This document shows positions 1-14,563 of a DNA stretch of 64,000 nt, one piece after another. The DNA lies in the NCBI GenBank assembly GCA_002633005.1, contig NMRA01000099.1:826186-890185 (forward strand), given 5' to 3'. The DNA comes from Phoronis australis (taxonomy: Eukaryota > Phoronida > Phoronidae). A program made the translations under genes and the position numbers. The notes beneath the pieces are model-generated. The model was given only the letters and a program-made list of their open reading frames with translations, had not been told where the DNA came from and made no database searches. Every line of letters starts with the position of its first letter. Position 1 is the stretch's first letter.

Positions 1-2989
1 GGGTTTTGCACTTTTTTGAAAAGTTGCACAAAGGTAGGTAAGCAAGGACAAGTAAGGATTGAAAGGCCATAATTTCCGGAACATCAACTGTAAAAGTAAG
101 CCACATTATCATTTTTGCCACCAAGTTGGGTTCCCCTTCCACAGACCATCAGGGCAAAGGTTGTGAAGTAACAATGATTTGAATAATGTATTTGTTTTTG
201 TAAAGATTCCCCTAACATTTGACCAAAGCATATAAAATCGAATATATTGTTTCACAACCGCTTTCTGTCAGCAAACACTGAATTAGCATGTGCTCACACG
301 GCCTCGGTGCCCGGTCAATTACCTTTGTTGCCAGCAACAAAAGCCGGTAACGCAGTGGTTATTCATTGCTGGCTTCTCATAACATTTGCACTCACGAGCA
401 GTCCAAGGCATTACAAATTGCATCTAATGAGACAGACTTTGTTTCACTTTCATATAAGCATTGGTTAGGATGAGAATAATTAATTTTGAAAAAGAACGCC
501 GAATAATAAACGTCTACATGCCAACACGCCCGGCGCCAATCCCAACTTAGTCAAGAGCTCATCCGACGAAGACTTCACGGGTCGGATCGTTAGGTTTCAC
601 AGGCTATCAGTTCGAACCGGAATACACTGATCAAGAAATACTAGACGTGCCGTGAACATGCACAGGCAACGGAACGTATGGATAGTTCTTTGGTAAACTG
701 GAATTCTTCAGAGAAATCACTGTCGACGAAATGCCGGCCACAGACACGGAGATGTTTCACGGCCTCATACTTGCTATTAACGGCGTACCTTTCATTCTTC
801 ACTACCGCGAGCAACTTCCTAAGTATTTTGGGCTCTCGAGGAAGTCGAAAAAACGATTAACCCGCTTTTTTGCCACTGCTGGGTCTAGTAGAAATTAAGT
901 GTCATAAAACCAAAAGGGAGGAAGAGCGACTCTGGCAGGTGTTAGCAGCCCAAGATTTGATATACCGGGTATGTACCCCAGTGGACATATTCTTATGTAC
1001 CCCACAATCTAACATATTGTTTTTATCAACATTCTGTGTCCTATGATTAAGATTTTCCCTTTTGTTTTTTACACAGGAGGTAGTCTGTGTCTTAACTATC
1101 TCACACATATAACAGATGTGGGCAGAACTATTCACTGACCCAATTAACAGGCCATCAATCATAGTAACCTCCTGTATAGCTATCCTCAAATCACGCCCAG
1201 GTGTAATGATTCCATATCAAAACAAACAACATGCAGTGAGGTCAATCAGGATATGGCAGTGAAATAATGCTGGCATAGCGGCTTCTTTCTCACATAGCTT
1301 ACTTTGCCTCACTTCTATACAACTGGCGCCTTCTTTAAGATTTCTGCCCTCTTTCTGCAAGCTACAACACACAGTTTCCGTACCTTGATCACATCCATGT
1401 TCAATGGCCGACAGGAGAAATGTCGATTTTTTATATTTTTTTCAATGAAAGATGTGTAGCTCAAAATTAATGCTTTAACATGTTCAAGTCCAGTATAAAA
1501 GCAACCATTGGGACAATATCTTGATAAACTGTGGGAATTGACGACTCGGTTGGAAACCCTTGACGAGTGAAAAAGGGCAATTTTAACAGTTATCTTAGTC
1601 CGAAATCAGTGACAATTTATCCCAATTGGAAAAAAAACAATGACCTACTCAATGACAATCTCCACTGCAAAATATGTCTATAACATGTTAACTAAAAAGG
1701 ATGCTTTATCAGATTAAGGTTTAGAGTGGCCGGGAGATAAGACTCACAGGGTCACCTGCTTCCATCAATTTAAAACAAAAACCAACTTTTTGATATGCCT
1801 CAAAGCTACCGAAACCACAGACTTTACAGTAATTTTAATTTATTACAAAATAGGGTATGCAAGACACATCAATACTCCTTATACGACAAGACTAAAAAAT
1901 AAGTACAGCTATTCGACACTATTTCAATAATTTGTGTTATGTAAAGGAGAAAAAGAGCCTTTTGAACATGGCTCAGAGCTTTTCAAGCATGGTTTAAGTT
2001 TTCCCCGCAGGGTACAGCACCATGCTTGAATGAACGCAAGAAGACTGTTAACCTGACGAGTATAAAAAGATTCACCTGGACAACATGTGATCATTATTAA
2101 AAGGTCAATAGCGTCAAGGACAAAATGCACAGCTGATCACCAACACATGAACAACAACACAGCCATTGATTTAAGCCATAGATGACATTATTATCCAAGT
2201 GCTTGACACCTGTTGAAAGACTTGGAGCAATGGTACATTTTTGTTTGAAAATATTATGAACTTTGCTATTCCGAGAAATTTTCAGTCCAAGCTGGACTTT
2301 GCCAACAAAGACAAATCAAGAGTTCGGGAATTACGGTATGTTTAAGTTAGAAAAGAACATGGCATAACAGTATAATTTTATTTCATCAAAATGTTCAACA
2401 AGAGTAAAGATTTAGAAGCCAACCCATAATCTGTAACCTTCGCGGTACTTATTGGAAACAGTAGGCATGCCTGCTGTTTGAAAACTTATGTCTGTCACCA
2501 ATGACTACACAATGAAATTTTGAAGATCCTTAGCATTACAGTGAGCATTTGAGAAATGAAAAATTGACAATTTTTGGTTGTTTTTTTGTTTGAATTTGAG
2601 GAAATTTTAAAGTATTCAAGATGTTACTACAGTATTACATGACAAAAGCAAACTGATAAAATACCATTTGCCTTGCCATGACATTTCAATACCAGAAATG
2701 AGTGGTAATGGCCATTATGGGGGCAAAATTCTAATACCAGAACAGCTTAGCAACCTTTCCAGCTGTTCTGCTAATTCCTCTTCATTCTGGGTCTTGAGAT
2801 AAGACTATTCTTACAGCGAATAGACTTCCACTCAGCCATCATGGGGGAGGAGGGAATTCTGGGCCATTTTTTTGAATATTTTTGCAGTGTAATGATATTT
2901 TGAAGTGAGTTCATGACCCAAGACAATAACTCGTTACCTGTATTGTAATTCAGATTGCTAAACCACCGTCTAAGAGTGCCGGCGTCGTT

Positions 2990-3240
2990 GCACTCATTGT
3001 GATCATCGATCTTTTTCTAAAAGTTGGGGAATCGCGCGTTTCCTTAGCACTAGGCGCTAAATCTTCATTCTTTAAAAGTCGGGGATGGGCGCTTAACCGA
3101 GGGGTGGGCGCTTAACTGAAAATCTTCAAAAATCGCAGGGGAGCGCTTAACCGAGCAGTGGGCGGTTAAATCGAAAATCCACTTGAAGTCGGGGATGGGC
3201 GGTTAACTGAGCATGGGCGTTAACCCGAACGATTACGGTA
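2990..3240. repeat. GGGCGCTTAA-type short tandem units
   Basis: Several diverged units of a GGGCG(C/G)TTAAC(C/T)GA motif, spaced 30-50 bp and alternating with AAAATC-type spacers, end in a TTACGGTAGTAAAGAT-like tail. A related array with the same tail type lies at 48990-49160. Confidence 0.6.
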
Positions 3241-3900
3241 GTAAAGATCCTGCAAATGGTTTAGGAGATAGTCATGGGTGCAAAAAAACAAAGTTGCCAC
3301 TAGGGGGTGCCACAGTAGTTGAAGGCATCGGAAAATCATTGTCAGCCCCCTCTTCATAGTAAGAACATACATGGCAATTTTCACAATCATCCTTAAAGCA
3401 GTTTGTTTGAAAGAGGGGAGAACGCCAAAAAAGCAGACTCGAAAACAGTAAAAATGGCCACTAGGTGGCGCAGAATACCTCGAATTTATCCGAAAAGTAA
3501 GAACACATATGCCAATTTTCAAAATCATCCCTAGAGCTGTTTGGTTAATAGAACGCGGACGCCAAAAAACAGACTCAAAAACAGTAAAAATGGGCACTAC
3601 GTGGCGCGAAGTGATCCGAAACCGTCTGAAAACGGCAGAATGGCATTATCTCGCTAATAGATGCCCAACTGCCAAATATTATTAAAATCTGTTAAGGACC
3701 TCCAAATCTACAGAGGTAAGTGTAAAAAAATTAAAATCTCCACTAGGGGACACACTAGTAGTTGGAAAGGTCCGAAATCCGTCATCATCCGATGCCAGCT
3801 TCATGGGAACACATCTGCCAAATCATATAAATATGTGGGCGCATAAAAAGGGCTTAAATACAAAACAGTGTAAACAAGTCTCCAGTGACAATACAAAACA
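3240..3900 (-). repeat. Dispersed repeat, CTAGTGGC-type family, copy 1
   Basis: It contains CCACTAGGTGGCGC and CCACTAGGGGGTGCC motifs and a GTAGTTGAAG segment. The same segments recur in reverse orientation at about 26450-27170. The recurring motif GCCACTAG/CTAGTGGC spaced every 100-200 bp defines the family in this window. Short open frames here are repeat translations, not genes. Confidence 0.7.
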
Positions 3901-4652
3901 ACTGTGAATAACATGCCCAATGTGTAAATAAAGAAAACACAAAAATAAACATTTCAGCTCATGAACATCTAAAGCAATATGTCAGTGAGATTGCATCACC
4001 GCAGAATGCCTTTCTGCCTTGGCATCTCCAAATACTGTCTAGTCTGGAAACTAAAACCATTAATTATAGATATTTTTTACAAGTGGGACAAAACAAGATA
4101 TAAAAGGCCAAATCCCAACAGCTGCTTCATGTCTAGTGTTCTTTTTTCACTTCTCCATAGTTGCTAACATTCAAAATTGAAAAAGCAGGACATCTCAGTG
4201 CATCTATGCCACACCAAAAATAGCAAATGTATGCCGTAACACCATGGATACAGCAGTTATTGCGGAAAAGCACGCAACTTCAACCCCCACGGTGTTGGTA
4301 TAATGTAAATTTTCCACGTATGTCAAAAAGTGGGAAATGTTGATTCTGTGATGAGATGCAAGGCATAGCTTCAAAAACAAGATGGTCCTGCTTGAGATGG
4401 TCCTGCTTGAGATAGTCCTGCCAAAAGCGGGACAGTTGACCAGCATCTGGTTTAACAAAGGAAGGTGGACACATGCTGATATGATATTTAGTACAAAACA
4501 TAAATCAGTAAAGGAAACTAAAATTAGCTCAAGGACAGAAAGCCAACATGTCAAACCAGTGAAAAATACAAAAAAATTCAGTCTGTTATCAGCTCATTTA
4601 CCCAGTCAGTTGACATCACTATGTTGGCCTAGGAGAATATGGTTCAATTAGC

Positions 4653-4702
4653 AATGAATGAATGAATGAATGAATGAATGAATGAATGAATGAATGAATG
4701 AA
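4653..4702. repeat. (AATG)n microsatellite
   Basis: About twelve tandem copies of the tetranucleotide AATG, ending in AATTAATAAG. Confidence 0.98.
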
Positions 4703-7700
4703 TTAATAAGCAAATGAACCAATGAATGTAGGAAGCCTGGCTATTAAGTATCTACAATTGACAATAGTCAGTTGTATGTGTATTGCCCATGCAGCACATA
4801 TCAGAAAACACAGGACAAAACACTACTTTCATACTAAACAGTGGAGCAGGTGAATGCGATATGTCTTGCATCATTCTCAGTACCCTACACCTGAAGCTGT
4901 GTTGCAAAGGGTCATGGGGTGGCCTCAGTGACAGTTATCCTTGAATCTGGATGATCAGGTGAAGTGATCCACCCCACAAAAAATTGACAGGGTGCAGCTT
5001 GGTACCAGGGTGGCAATTCATCCTACTGTACTTGGTGGACGCTTAAAGGGATACAGAATCGCTTTAGGTTCATTAACAGATATTAACGACGGCTTTCTCA
5101 TCCAGCTCTCTAAAACAACATAATGATCAGTAACCCTTCTCAAACCTCAAAACTTTAGAAAAGAATTTGAAATTCCTTACAAAGCTTGCTAAACAGGTTG
5201 ATTTATATGTCAACATCAGGGAAAGAACACCTAGGTAGAACCACAACATCCATTCTGTGACCACAGTATCTGTTTTTAGTGGAATCCGGCTTTTATCACT
5301 CAAGTGAGACACAAAATGTGCACTAGCAATGGAGAGAATGAGGACTGGTTGAGATCAAAAGTGGGGTCAGGTATAAATTCAGTTGAACATACTGTTTTAG
5401 TTTGGCATGAAATAGGGTAGTTATCCGATTATTCCGAACAAACTAAATCAAATACATTTTCCAGATAGTCAGAGTGTATGAAAAATAAGTCTCTGTAGTT
5501 GGCTGGCGTACAAAATTAACCGAGTATCACCCGAGTATTACCAAGCATCGCAAGCTGCTGTGTGTAAATTTCACAAAAAAACAGTTACCAACGAGATCCA
5601 ATGAACAGCAATTAAAGCTGCATTACGTCATGTTTTGTTGGCTAAAAAACAGCAATCAAATTCGACAATTTACTTTCATAATATCAATCTCATACTATTC
5701 CTTACCATAACAGTATTCTTTTTCCATTACCAACAAGAAAATTAAAACCATCTGCGACTTGAGCAAATGCTACGGAGTTTATTGGGGTTGGCAAACTTAA
5801 AATTCCAAATTTGAAAATGGTGCATGTACGCATTAGAGATGAAAGCTTATTTGGAAATAGAGTCAAGATTGGATGCGCATGGATATGCACTGCTCCAAAG
5901 ATTCGAAATTGATGAAGTGAAAGTCATTTTTAATCTAAACCCAAGTATTCATGTTCCATTCCATCAACTCATTAGTTGAGACAACAGACATTATATACAG
6001 AAACAAGCTGGTCACACAGCTTGTTTTAATTTGCATACTTTGCAGTCAATGCGTACGTGCATACTGCAAATCGAATTTCCGTATGAATATGTATGTTTTG
6101 GATACCGTGCACAGGTCTGTCGTAATGTTTTTAACCCCGAAGTGCCTCGGTTAACAATCAACAATGATAGTTACCTGCACTTTATCTTGTTCCAATAAAA
6201 GTACTTTACCCGTCAGTAAAAAACCCTGTATTGATGAATCACAGATCTTATCTAGGTCACCCCTTTCATCTCATGTTTACAACAACATGGTGCATATGCA
6301 GTGTTCAGACAGCTACAGAAGTGTTTACTACAGTAAAAACTCGCCTCTTTTCAATTTTTAAAGGCTTCTGACACTGTTGCGAATACCCATAAAATTACCA
6401 AAACGTCTTCTGGTACAGATTTTGAACACATGGAAAAGCATTGATTTGGAGCTACATACCTTTCATGAAAAAATGAAAACTTATTCGCCATATTGTGTCC
6501 TAAATTTGTGAGATTTTGCCTCATTAGAATTAATGAGAGTGCTTGGCGATCACATTTTCTGAGGTGCAAAACCGACTGAGGCAAGAAATTCTCAAGAAGT
6601 AGCTTCGTGTGAATTAAGTGAGGGGGGGGAGGGACAGGGACTAATCCATTCCAATCTCTTCTGACTTGTAATTCACCATCAAGTAACGTACCAACAAAGG
6701 CTGGCCCTCACAACAAGGGTCATACATGTCCACCAATACGGGAATTACATACTAATTGGTACATATTTTTGCTGTTTCTGTAGTGCTATGGTGTAGTGCC
6801 AAAATGCTACGTATTTTCGGTAACTAATATGCATTTTTGCTAATGTTCATAAGAAAGTTTTCAAAGTTTCGGTTTGGCTATTACTGGCAACGTCTTTAGT
6901 TGAAATAATCTCATATCACCGGCAAGCCTTGCTCGACTGGACCAAAGGAGCTACCAAAGAGTATAATAACATTCATAGCTACTAGATGTAGGAGTCTCTA
7001 ACAGGTAAGTAGGTGCATACAATGCATTTTGCAACTTGACCATATTTTGACCCGTTTTCATCAGTGCTATGGTTTTTACAAAAATTGCTATAGTTAAAGC
7101 AAAAAAATGGTTGACATGTATGAGGGTGCATAACAGCCACTTCCACAAAGCATTCAATCGTCTACTACTTTTAAATACCATGCTTGGCATCAGTTCTACA
7201 GGTGACTCTTCCCTCATACTTCACTGCTGCAAGTTTCTAGTAAATAGGCAACACTGATGCAAACCTTATTCTACAGACTAGACACTTGTCTTTAATGAGG
7301 GATTCTGTTAAAGGATACTTAGAATAATTCATTATGAAGAGAAAAATAAGCAAATGGTGTTTTACGCTCTCTTCTATCTAGCCTTTTTTAAAGTGCGAAA
7401 GTAGTGACACCCAACAGAACACAGTCTACTCAAAGTCGTACGTAGTTTCCAAATAACAAAGTCACATACAGTCAGAAAACTAAACGAATCTAATCAAGTG
7501 CCGGTGGCCGGAAGGAGGTTAGCGCAGTCTCGTTTTCAGAAACCAAACAAAGAACCCTAAAAATAAGCATCAGTCTAAAAAGGTGGACAACCCAAGAATT
7601 CTTCAAAACAACAAATGGCTTTTTGGTGTAGCCTGGAGCCCTAGAAAAAATTGTGTGTTATCCACTTTGTTGCATGACCACATTTCCAGAACAACCAGTC

Positions 7701-8167
7701 CCGAGTTAAGTAAGAACGAAATATGCTGTCTATTCAAAAACTTCAGAAGTCATAAGCATTCTCTCCCTGTGTGCTGGGATAAGTTTTAGGACAGACGTGG
7801 GTGTGTGGCCAGTCAAAACAGTGCTACATGAAGCATTCTTGACACCCTGGTAAGGTCGCCACATGTTACTTACCCTGACAAATACACAGACATGCTACAC
7901 AGACACATCTTCTATAAATACATCTTCACATTTTTACATGCCTGGAACATCATGTATGGATACTGATAACTCCTCTGAATACTCTGTGCATGCGTTATGT
8001 GAACTCCCCAAATCAGTTGTTAGAAAAATTCACAAATGCCAGTTGAGAATTGAACATTCACAACCCGACTGACGATTTCCTCATTTGTTAATTAATCCTG
8101 TACAAGCTTTGCAGTCATACCAACTATGCGCTTTATCAAGAAAGTATTCTATTTGTGCAGATTTCTA

Positions 8168-8267
8168 CTACAACATCCCATGTCACGTGAAACAGATGAT
8201 GGCTATTGTCATCCATTCTACAACATCCCATGTCACGTGAAACAGATGATGGCTATTGTCATCCATC
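8168..8267. repeat. 50 bp tandem duplication
   Basis: Two adjacent copies of a 50 bp unit beginning CTACAACATCCC, differing only at the last base. The near identity implies recent origin by slippage, or an assembly duplication. Confidence 0.95.
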
Positions 8268-8459
8268 CACGTGAATTACTACATGCGAAAAAAAAACCCC
8301 GAATCTATTTGCAGTAACATTTTTTGTTGCGTACCCGCCGGACTCCTTCTACTGGGAATTGATGACTGACTGGTTCCCACGAAACCGCATCGCTCTCTCA
8401 TGACGTTTATCAATGACAACTGCAGAGACTTGGACTACGAGCGAGCGTGTCAAGTCAAC

Positions 8460-9090
8460 TTTAATCTAACCCCACAGCTGCTCTCACACCCTGTTCAAAC
8501 AAAGAGTTCTTTCTGTCCAGTGCCCTCACATCTACTGTCTGGAACACACACACATGCTGTGGACTAGTTAAGTGCACCCTACTGACAAACCTCAGTGGCG
8601 TAGTATACCCTATTTTGTTATCAAAACAAGAGCAACGTGAGCATTGAAATGAGCCCACGACAGCACTGCAAATGGTGTGCTTCAGGGGCTGTTTATTTGT
8701 ATCATTAGAAGGCGCACAATACATTGAACCCATCCAAAAATGGGAAGGTATCGTTGTCTCTCAATACTATTTTCCAAATTTCATGAAAATCCATCAAAGA
8801 ACTCCAAAGATACAACAGCACATGTTAACAAAAACTGCCATTAGGAACCACAGCGGTAGTCGAAGCAGTCCATCTGCTATCAAGTTAATAAGAATACAAC
8901 TGCAAAATTTCAAAAACATCTTACAAGGGGTTTAGGAAATACAGCCGTAGATGTGAAAAAAATGTCCTGAGGGAGCACCACAGTAGTTGGACCCATTTGA
9001 AAATCCACGACAGTCATACTCTTGTCAGTAGGAACATGTCTTTCAATTCTCATGATCCTAAGCACCGTTTAGCAGATACGTTAGTAAGCA
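8460..9090 (-). repeat. Dispersed repeat, CTAGTGGC-type family, copy 2
   Basis: Read on the minus strand it includes GCACACCATTTGCAGTGC, GCTCATTTCA and GTTGCTCTTGTT. These are shared with the end of PSPH intron 3 (about 25800-25856) and with 27100-27165. Confidence 0.7.
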
Positions 9091-9872
9091 GACCACAAAA
9101 ACTGACTAAAGAAATGACTCTTGCACAATAAGGTTGGAAAACGACAGTTGTGAAGTTCTAGTGGCAGTAAATTCCATAAAAATAACCAATACCGGAACAA
9201 ACGAATGCAAACAAATTCCACGCATGCGTGGCACAACCTCAGCAGTGCGAGACTGAAGTTGGCATTCCAAGGCTAGAGTTTTACGATTTAACTGAAAAGA
9301 CATTGTCATGTGACCCAACTAATGAGAGATTGGTATGAGTTATTAAAAATTAAATTATACGGGTTTTCAACTTGCAGAAAATGCGTACTTTTGTCAAATT
9401 AAAACCTTTATTTTCCTTGAAATCTGGCTGAGTTGTATTTTGTTGATATCTCAATAAATACATTGGACTTGTCATACTGGACTGAGGTCCTATACAATCT
9501 TAATAATTGGTAGAAAATTTTACTGAGTGTTGTTACTGCACACACAACGTTGCAAATTATTGAAGACCTGTATGGTTGTATAACTGTTGAGGAGATGGAC
9601 ACATGGTGATAACCATGTCAAGTTTTAAGAAACTAGAAATTATGACTGTGTGAATATATAGAATACCTTCAGAAGATTAGGTAAGCCATTACACAACTTC
9701 TCAAGGTTATCTAACTTAGACTTGTAGGCAAGCTTGGACCAGACAGAATAACAGATATACCTAGGTGCCAGAAGTTTTCTAAAGATTTTCAAAGTAATTT
9801 GGAATGTTGACAATTGTTACCAAACATACTTGGTGTTGCGGCCAGTATAAATGGTTAAATTCCGTCCTGGAT

Positions 9873-9899
9873 CGAAGTTAACAGTGCCAGTTAACTTCG
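9873..9899. repeat. Perfect 10 bp hairpin
   Basis: CGAAGTTAAC and GTTAACTTCG flank a 7 nt loop (9883-9889). No associated gene or element boundary is evident. Confidence 0.85.
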
Positions 9900-12054
9900 C
9901 AATAAACAGGTGGACTTAACAGCGGATCATCGATTCTGCGGTGCAGTATGAACGGTTAGTTTCGGTCCCATCGAAGAAATCGCTAGGGGCCACTGTTATC
10001 GTCAACAATTAAAAAGGGCAGTGTCATTCCTAATATTTGTTTATATTTTGCTCGAATAATCACCAATCGTATTGGAAATAAGTTTTATGTCATTTAGGAC
10101 ATGTAAATGTTCCCAAATTGTCACATTAAAAAAATCTTAACGTGCACGCGATGCATCAGCTACCTTGCAATTATTTCAATGACACCAGCGTCACATGTTG
10201 TTTACTTCCACGTAGGTTAACTACAGAAGCAGGTATGAAGGGTATCTTGGCAGTTCAGTTAACTTGGCATCAACCACTCACTCACACTGGTTATGGGTAA
10301 GTCAGTATGAAAGGGTCTTTACAGACAGGTTACTGTTGTCTAGTTGCAAGCCCATTGTATACCACCACACATAGGGTAGATCAATAGAGACCAAAGACAT
10401 TACATCACACCCCAAGCAACTTCTCCAAATATTGGAAATCAACAACATGGTGTGGTAGTCTACTAGTATGTCACTTACACTGCCACATTTGTTCAAACCA
10501 GCAGAATTGAACAAATGTACCTTTTTAAAAGTCTGAAGCACATGCCACAGTATCAGTATACGGTACTATACAGATTGATATATCTAACATTTCTAAAACA
10601 GAGTCTAGGTCAAAAAAGCTAGGTTCTGATATGTTTTATTTGAAATTTAGTAAGTGGTGCAATATTTGTGAGTAGCCCATCTTTCCAAAAAAGAAAGTCT
10701 TTCAAAGATGAGCAAAAATGATGCATGATTTTTACTCATTATTCAGCAAATTACTGCGTCAAACTCAAACCTTGTTTACCCTTGATTATATGCCTTTGTT
10801 CAGCTTTTCAAAAAGAAACACTAGATTTTTTATGAAAGTCCTGCGGGCGGGCGCACTTTTTTTAGGCGGTGAACGCAGATCTCAAAATGAGTCAGAGTAC
10901 TGACCAGAACCAAGTGTGCCAGTTTCAGCCTTATCTGGCGATTATCTAGTCACAACTTTTGACCCATTGTAATTTCTATTACTCACCCCTAAGCAAATCC
11001 TGGCATTTCAAATCTTGCTTACCTTGCTTAGGTACAGCTTTGCTGCAAGAACACTAGACCTTGACTGAAATTGATGATTTAGGCGGTGAGTGTAGGTCTC
11101 AAAAATGAATACAGACCAAAACCACTACGCTTTTGGGACTAAACTGATGATTTTCCAGTCATAACTGGACCCAATGTAGTTTCCCGATTTCCCAGGAGAA
11201 AGCTAGTGGACTTTCCTGTACTACCTCCATGCAGTGACATCAAACTTTCCGTCCCTATGAGTCAGACTAGCCTGAGCTTTTGGAGACGTTTCATTAAATA
11301 GAAGTGAGATACTTGCAGGAAAATGACCACTTACTAAAATCATACAAGTAAAAGGCTAGAGTTCAATACAACCCTACTCAGGTGAGCTTGGAATGGTGAC
11401 TTACAGGATTCAATTCATTGTTTCTGTTGCATTAACCAAGATTTCTCGTAGCAAGGGCTTTGTGAGTGTCTTGCGTCAAAAAAACGCATCCCTGTTAACA
11501 TATGTGTTTATCCCACAAGGGTTGAATCAGTCAAGGGAAATGCGACCTCTGACATGGAAAGTTCAAAAGGTACGTCAATGTCGACTCGAGCTCGATAGCT
11601 GGTTCTATCATCAAACTTTCGGAAAATAGTTTATTTAGTAATGCAACTGCAACAGTGTGAATAACACTTGACATGCAATCAGGTCTCAGTCCTAATATCC
11701 AGAACAGGACTGTTAATTAGCGGGTATATGTCAGTTCTGTCTCGGGTTTTCAATTGCTAATATTATGTCGTCTGCAACTCAGGCGCCCATTCCTCGGTAA
11801 CTACAATATGAAATATTGTTGATACTTAACTATTTTCAGGAGATGTTACATGTTCAATGCACAGTTACCATTGCTTTCATCTTTGTTATCTCTTCTCAAG
11901 TAACAAATCATTACATTTAAAACCGTTTCTTTCATTAGAGAAACTTGCAACCTAACGCGCAAGTACATACACATAAGCTGTGATCCACCACGTGAACAGT
12001 CTGAGTGAAGTATTTGAAAAATCTGGCGAAAAAATGAAAGAAACCCACTCAACA

Positions 12055-12155
12055 TTACTCCGCGTATCGACCTTGACCTTTGGTCTCGGTCAACACACCG
12101 AATAATGTCTCGTGGGATATTACTTCATCAACGCCACTCTCGGTACATTTTGTTT
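12055..12155 (-). repeat. Dispersed repeat with CGAGACC..GGTC motif, reverse copy
   Basis: On the minus strand it reads ...GTACCGAGAGTGGCGT, GAAGTAATATCCCACGAGACA, then a CGAGACCAAAGGTCAAGGTCGA-like palindrome. Two forward relatives lie at 58621-58836 and 59093-59280. Confidence 0.75.
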
Positions 12156-12494
12156 ATATATGTACATGAATATATACCAGTGGTTATCGTGATATTCAAA
12201 AGTATTTAATGGAGAACGAATATCAAATGCATTTGCAAATCACAAATGCTGTTTGAAGTTCACTCATATCTGACCATTTAGTAGCACATATATCTCTTGC
12301 AGCATATTGCACTGCTTCTAGAATACTGCATATTCCTCACACTTATCTAAAGAATACACTGTATGTAAACCAAGTCATCAACTAACTTTTATTGCCAACA
12401 CCAGCTGGGACATGCCTTTGAATAACACTTCGAATAGGAAGATCATTCAATCACAGCTAGTTGGGATCACCACCTGTGTATGGTATTCAATGTA

Positions 12495-12960
12495 GGTACC
12501 TAAACTACATGATTAACGGACTCATAAACACAGCCCACGGACACATGAACATGACTCACGGACCTGCAAACACCGTCCACTGACTCACAAACACGGGAAC
12601 GGACTCACAAAACACGATCCACGCACCCAAATACACGGGACACGGACTCATATTCCCGAGGAAACACGGTTATCGGACCGCCAAACACGGTTATCGGACC
12701 GCCAAACACGGTTAACGGACAAAATGGAGATGTCAGCTGACCCAAGAAGCCGATGAGTCCGTGACCCGTGTTTGGCGGTCCGTTAACCGTGTTTCCTTGT
12801 GAAGGTGAGTCTGTGTCCCATGTATTTGGCTGCGTGGATCGTGTTTTGTGAGTCCGTTCCCGTGTTTGTGAGTCAGTGGACGGTGTTTGCAGGTCAGTGA
12901 GTCGTGTCCATGCGTCCGTGCCCGTGTTTATGAGTCCGTTGACCGTGTAGTTTAGGTACC
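12495..12960. repeat. Foldback (hairpin) element built of CACGGACTCA-type units
   Basis: It begins GGTACCTAAACTAC and ends in the inverted equivalent GTAGTTTAGGTACC. Arms of about 200 bp (12495-12700 and 12760-12960) are mutually inverted around a centre near 12727. Each arm is itself made of short repeats such as CACGGACTCACAAACAC, CAAACACGGTTA and ACGGACC. The 154-codon open frame crossing it on the minus strand is an effect of this repetition, not a gene. Confidence 0.88.
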
Positions 12961-14257
12961 TTGTCAACTCCATCTCCGACTTCCGAGCTGATACAGGTAC
13001 ACACTGTAATAACATCCCATTTTGGACAAAACAAAATGTAAATTTTTCATTTTTAAAATGCAATATCATTGGGTATGCCCATAATTTTTAAGAAACCCCC
13101 ACTGCACAAATAAAAGGAAAAGACAGACTTTAAAAGCCCCGGTTGGTAAGGCAAAAAATGATGCATGTACATCCCAGCTACACAAATTATGAACTCTGTC
13201 AACCATGCATGCAAGCTAAACCATGCAAGGAAAATGTCCTTTGACAACATGTGTCAGACCAGAACATGAACCAAACACTTTCCACACTACTAACAAACCT
13301 AGCGACAACTTGTACCAGAAGTAACCAGTTGTTCTGGGGTAACTCTGTAATGTGGACAACACTTGGATTTGAAAAACTGAGATAAGAAAACTGAATTTCG
13401 TAGCGTACATAAAAAATACATCAATTTGGACATGACATCTTGGTCATACACTACTACAAGTACAACAGATTGTTGACTTTCTAAAACATGTTATTTCTCG
13501 ACATGTGTCTATTTTATTCAAAACAATTACTTTAGCTACAACCCAATTAACACAACAAGACCCTGGAATTGGAGGATGACCTAGATGCACACAACAAAGT
13601 TGTGGCCACCACGTATGTGACAACTATCACGAATATGACAAATATTACCAATGATGTGTTAGCCACGGTTATTGGTTCATAATGAATAACTACTCTAGAC
13701 AAACACGGGTTTCAATCAATCCCACAGCGTCACCCACATTAACAGTGCCGCGTAACGTTATTCAGTTAAGGACAAAACATGGCAGGGCAATGTTTACATT
13801 CAACATATGTGGTATCAAAACTTACAAAAATGAAAAATGACAAATTTACAGCAATCCTTTGCCTATTTAACACTTCAAATTTTAAATTATTAAACGCAAA
13901 TAAACATCAAGAATTTTTTGTCAGGTGTTAGCTTGTTTGTATAGAGCAGATGTCAAACATTTGGTTGAGTTTCCATTATTTGTCTCAAGGTAATCAGCCA
14001 TGAAAACAATGATGAATGACACTTTTAGTGATTATTTTAATGCGCAAAAATTAAAGAATTGCTGTAGTCACAATTTTACCATAAATATATGAGACTCAGT
14101 AGCATCACACACTTGTTGAAGAACTTCAGTGTGCTTGCCAGAAAATGATTACAGGCAAATGTAGTAGAATTCTCGTAATTCAATCCATAACCTACATAAT
14201 ATTTGAAGGTCAATTAAGATGACTCCAGCGCTATTTGGATTTGCTAAGTGTTAAATC

Positions 14258-14523
14258 CCGTCCACACATAGCCTACCCTAGAACAACTTCCACTTGTGCA
14301 ACTTAACCCGCTTTTGAGTGGAGCGTCCACACACACATATATTCGGCAACTAGGGTAAGGTGGAAGTTGTCGCTTTGCGCATAACAATGAACACCTAATG
14401 CCAACTTATGACGTGCCTAAGAAAACCCGTCCGTATGTAACCGCAGTTCATAATTATTTCCGCCGTACCCTACTTTTGTGGCCACACAGCGATTACAAGC
14501 GGCTCCAATTACCCTAGAACAAG

Positions 14524-14563
<40 letters not shown>

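Noticed and set aside
5702-5890. Minus-strand 62-codon frame considered as Mondo exon 2
   Set aside because: Does not encode the expected SGKL..KWKxFKGL continuation and lacks flanking splice sites in the right phase.
12605-13069. 154-codon minus-strand open frame
   Set aside because: It is read through the foldback's internal repeats; the repetitive Thr/Arg/Gly peptide follows from the DNA repeat and has no gene features.
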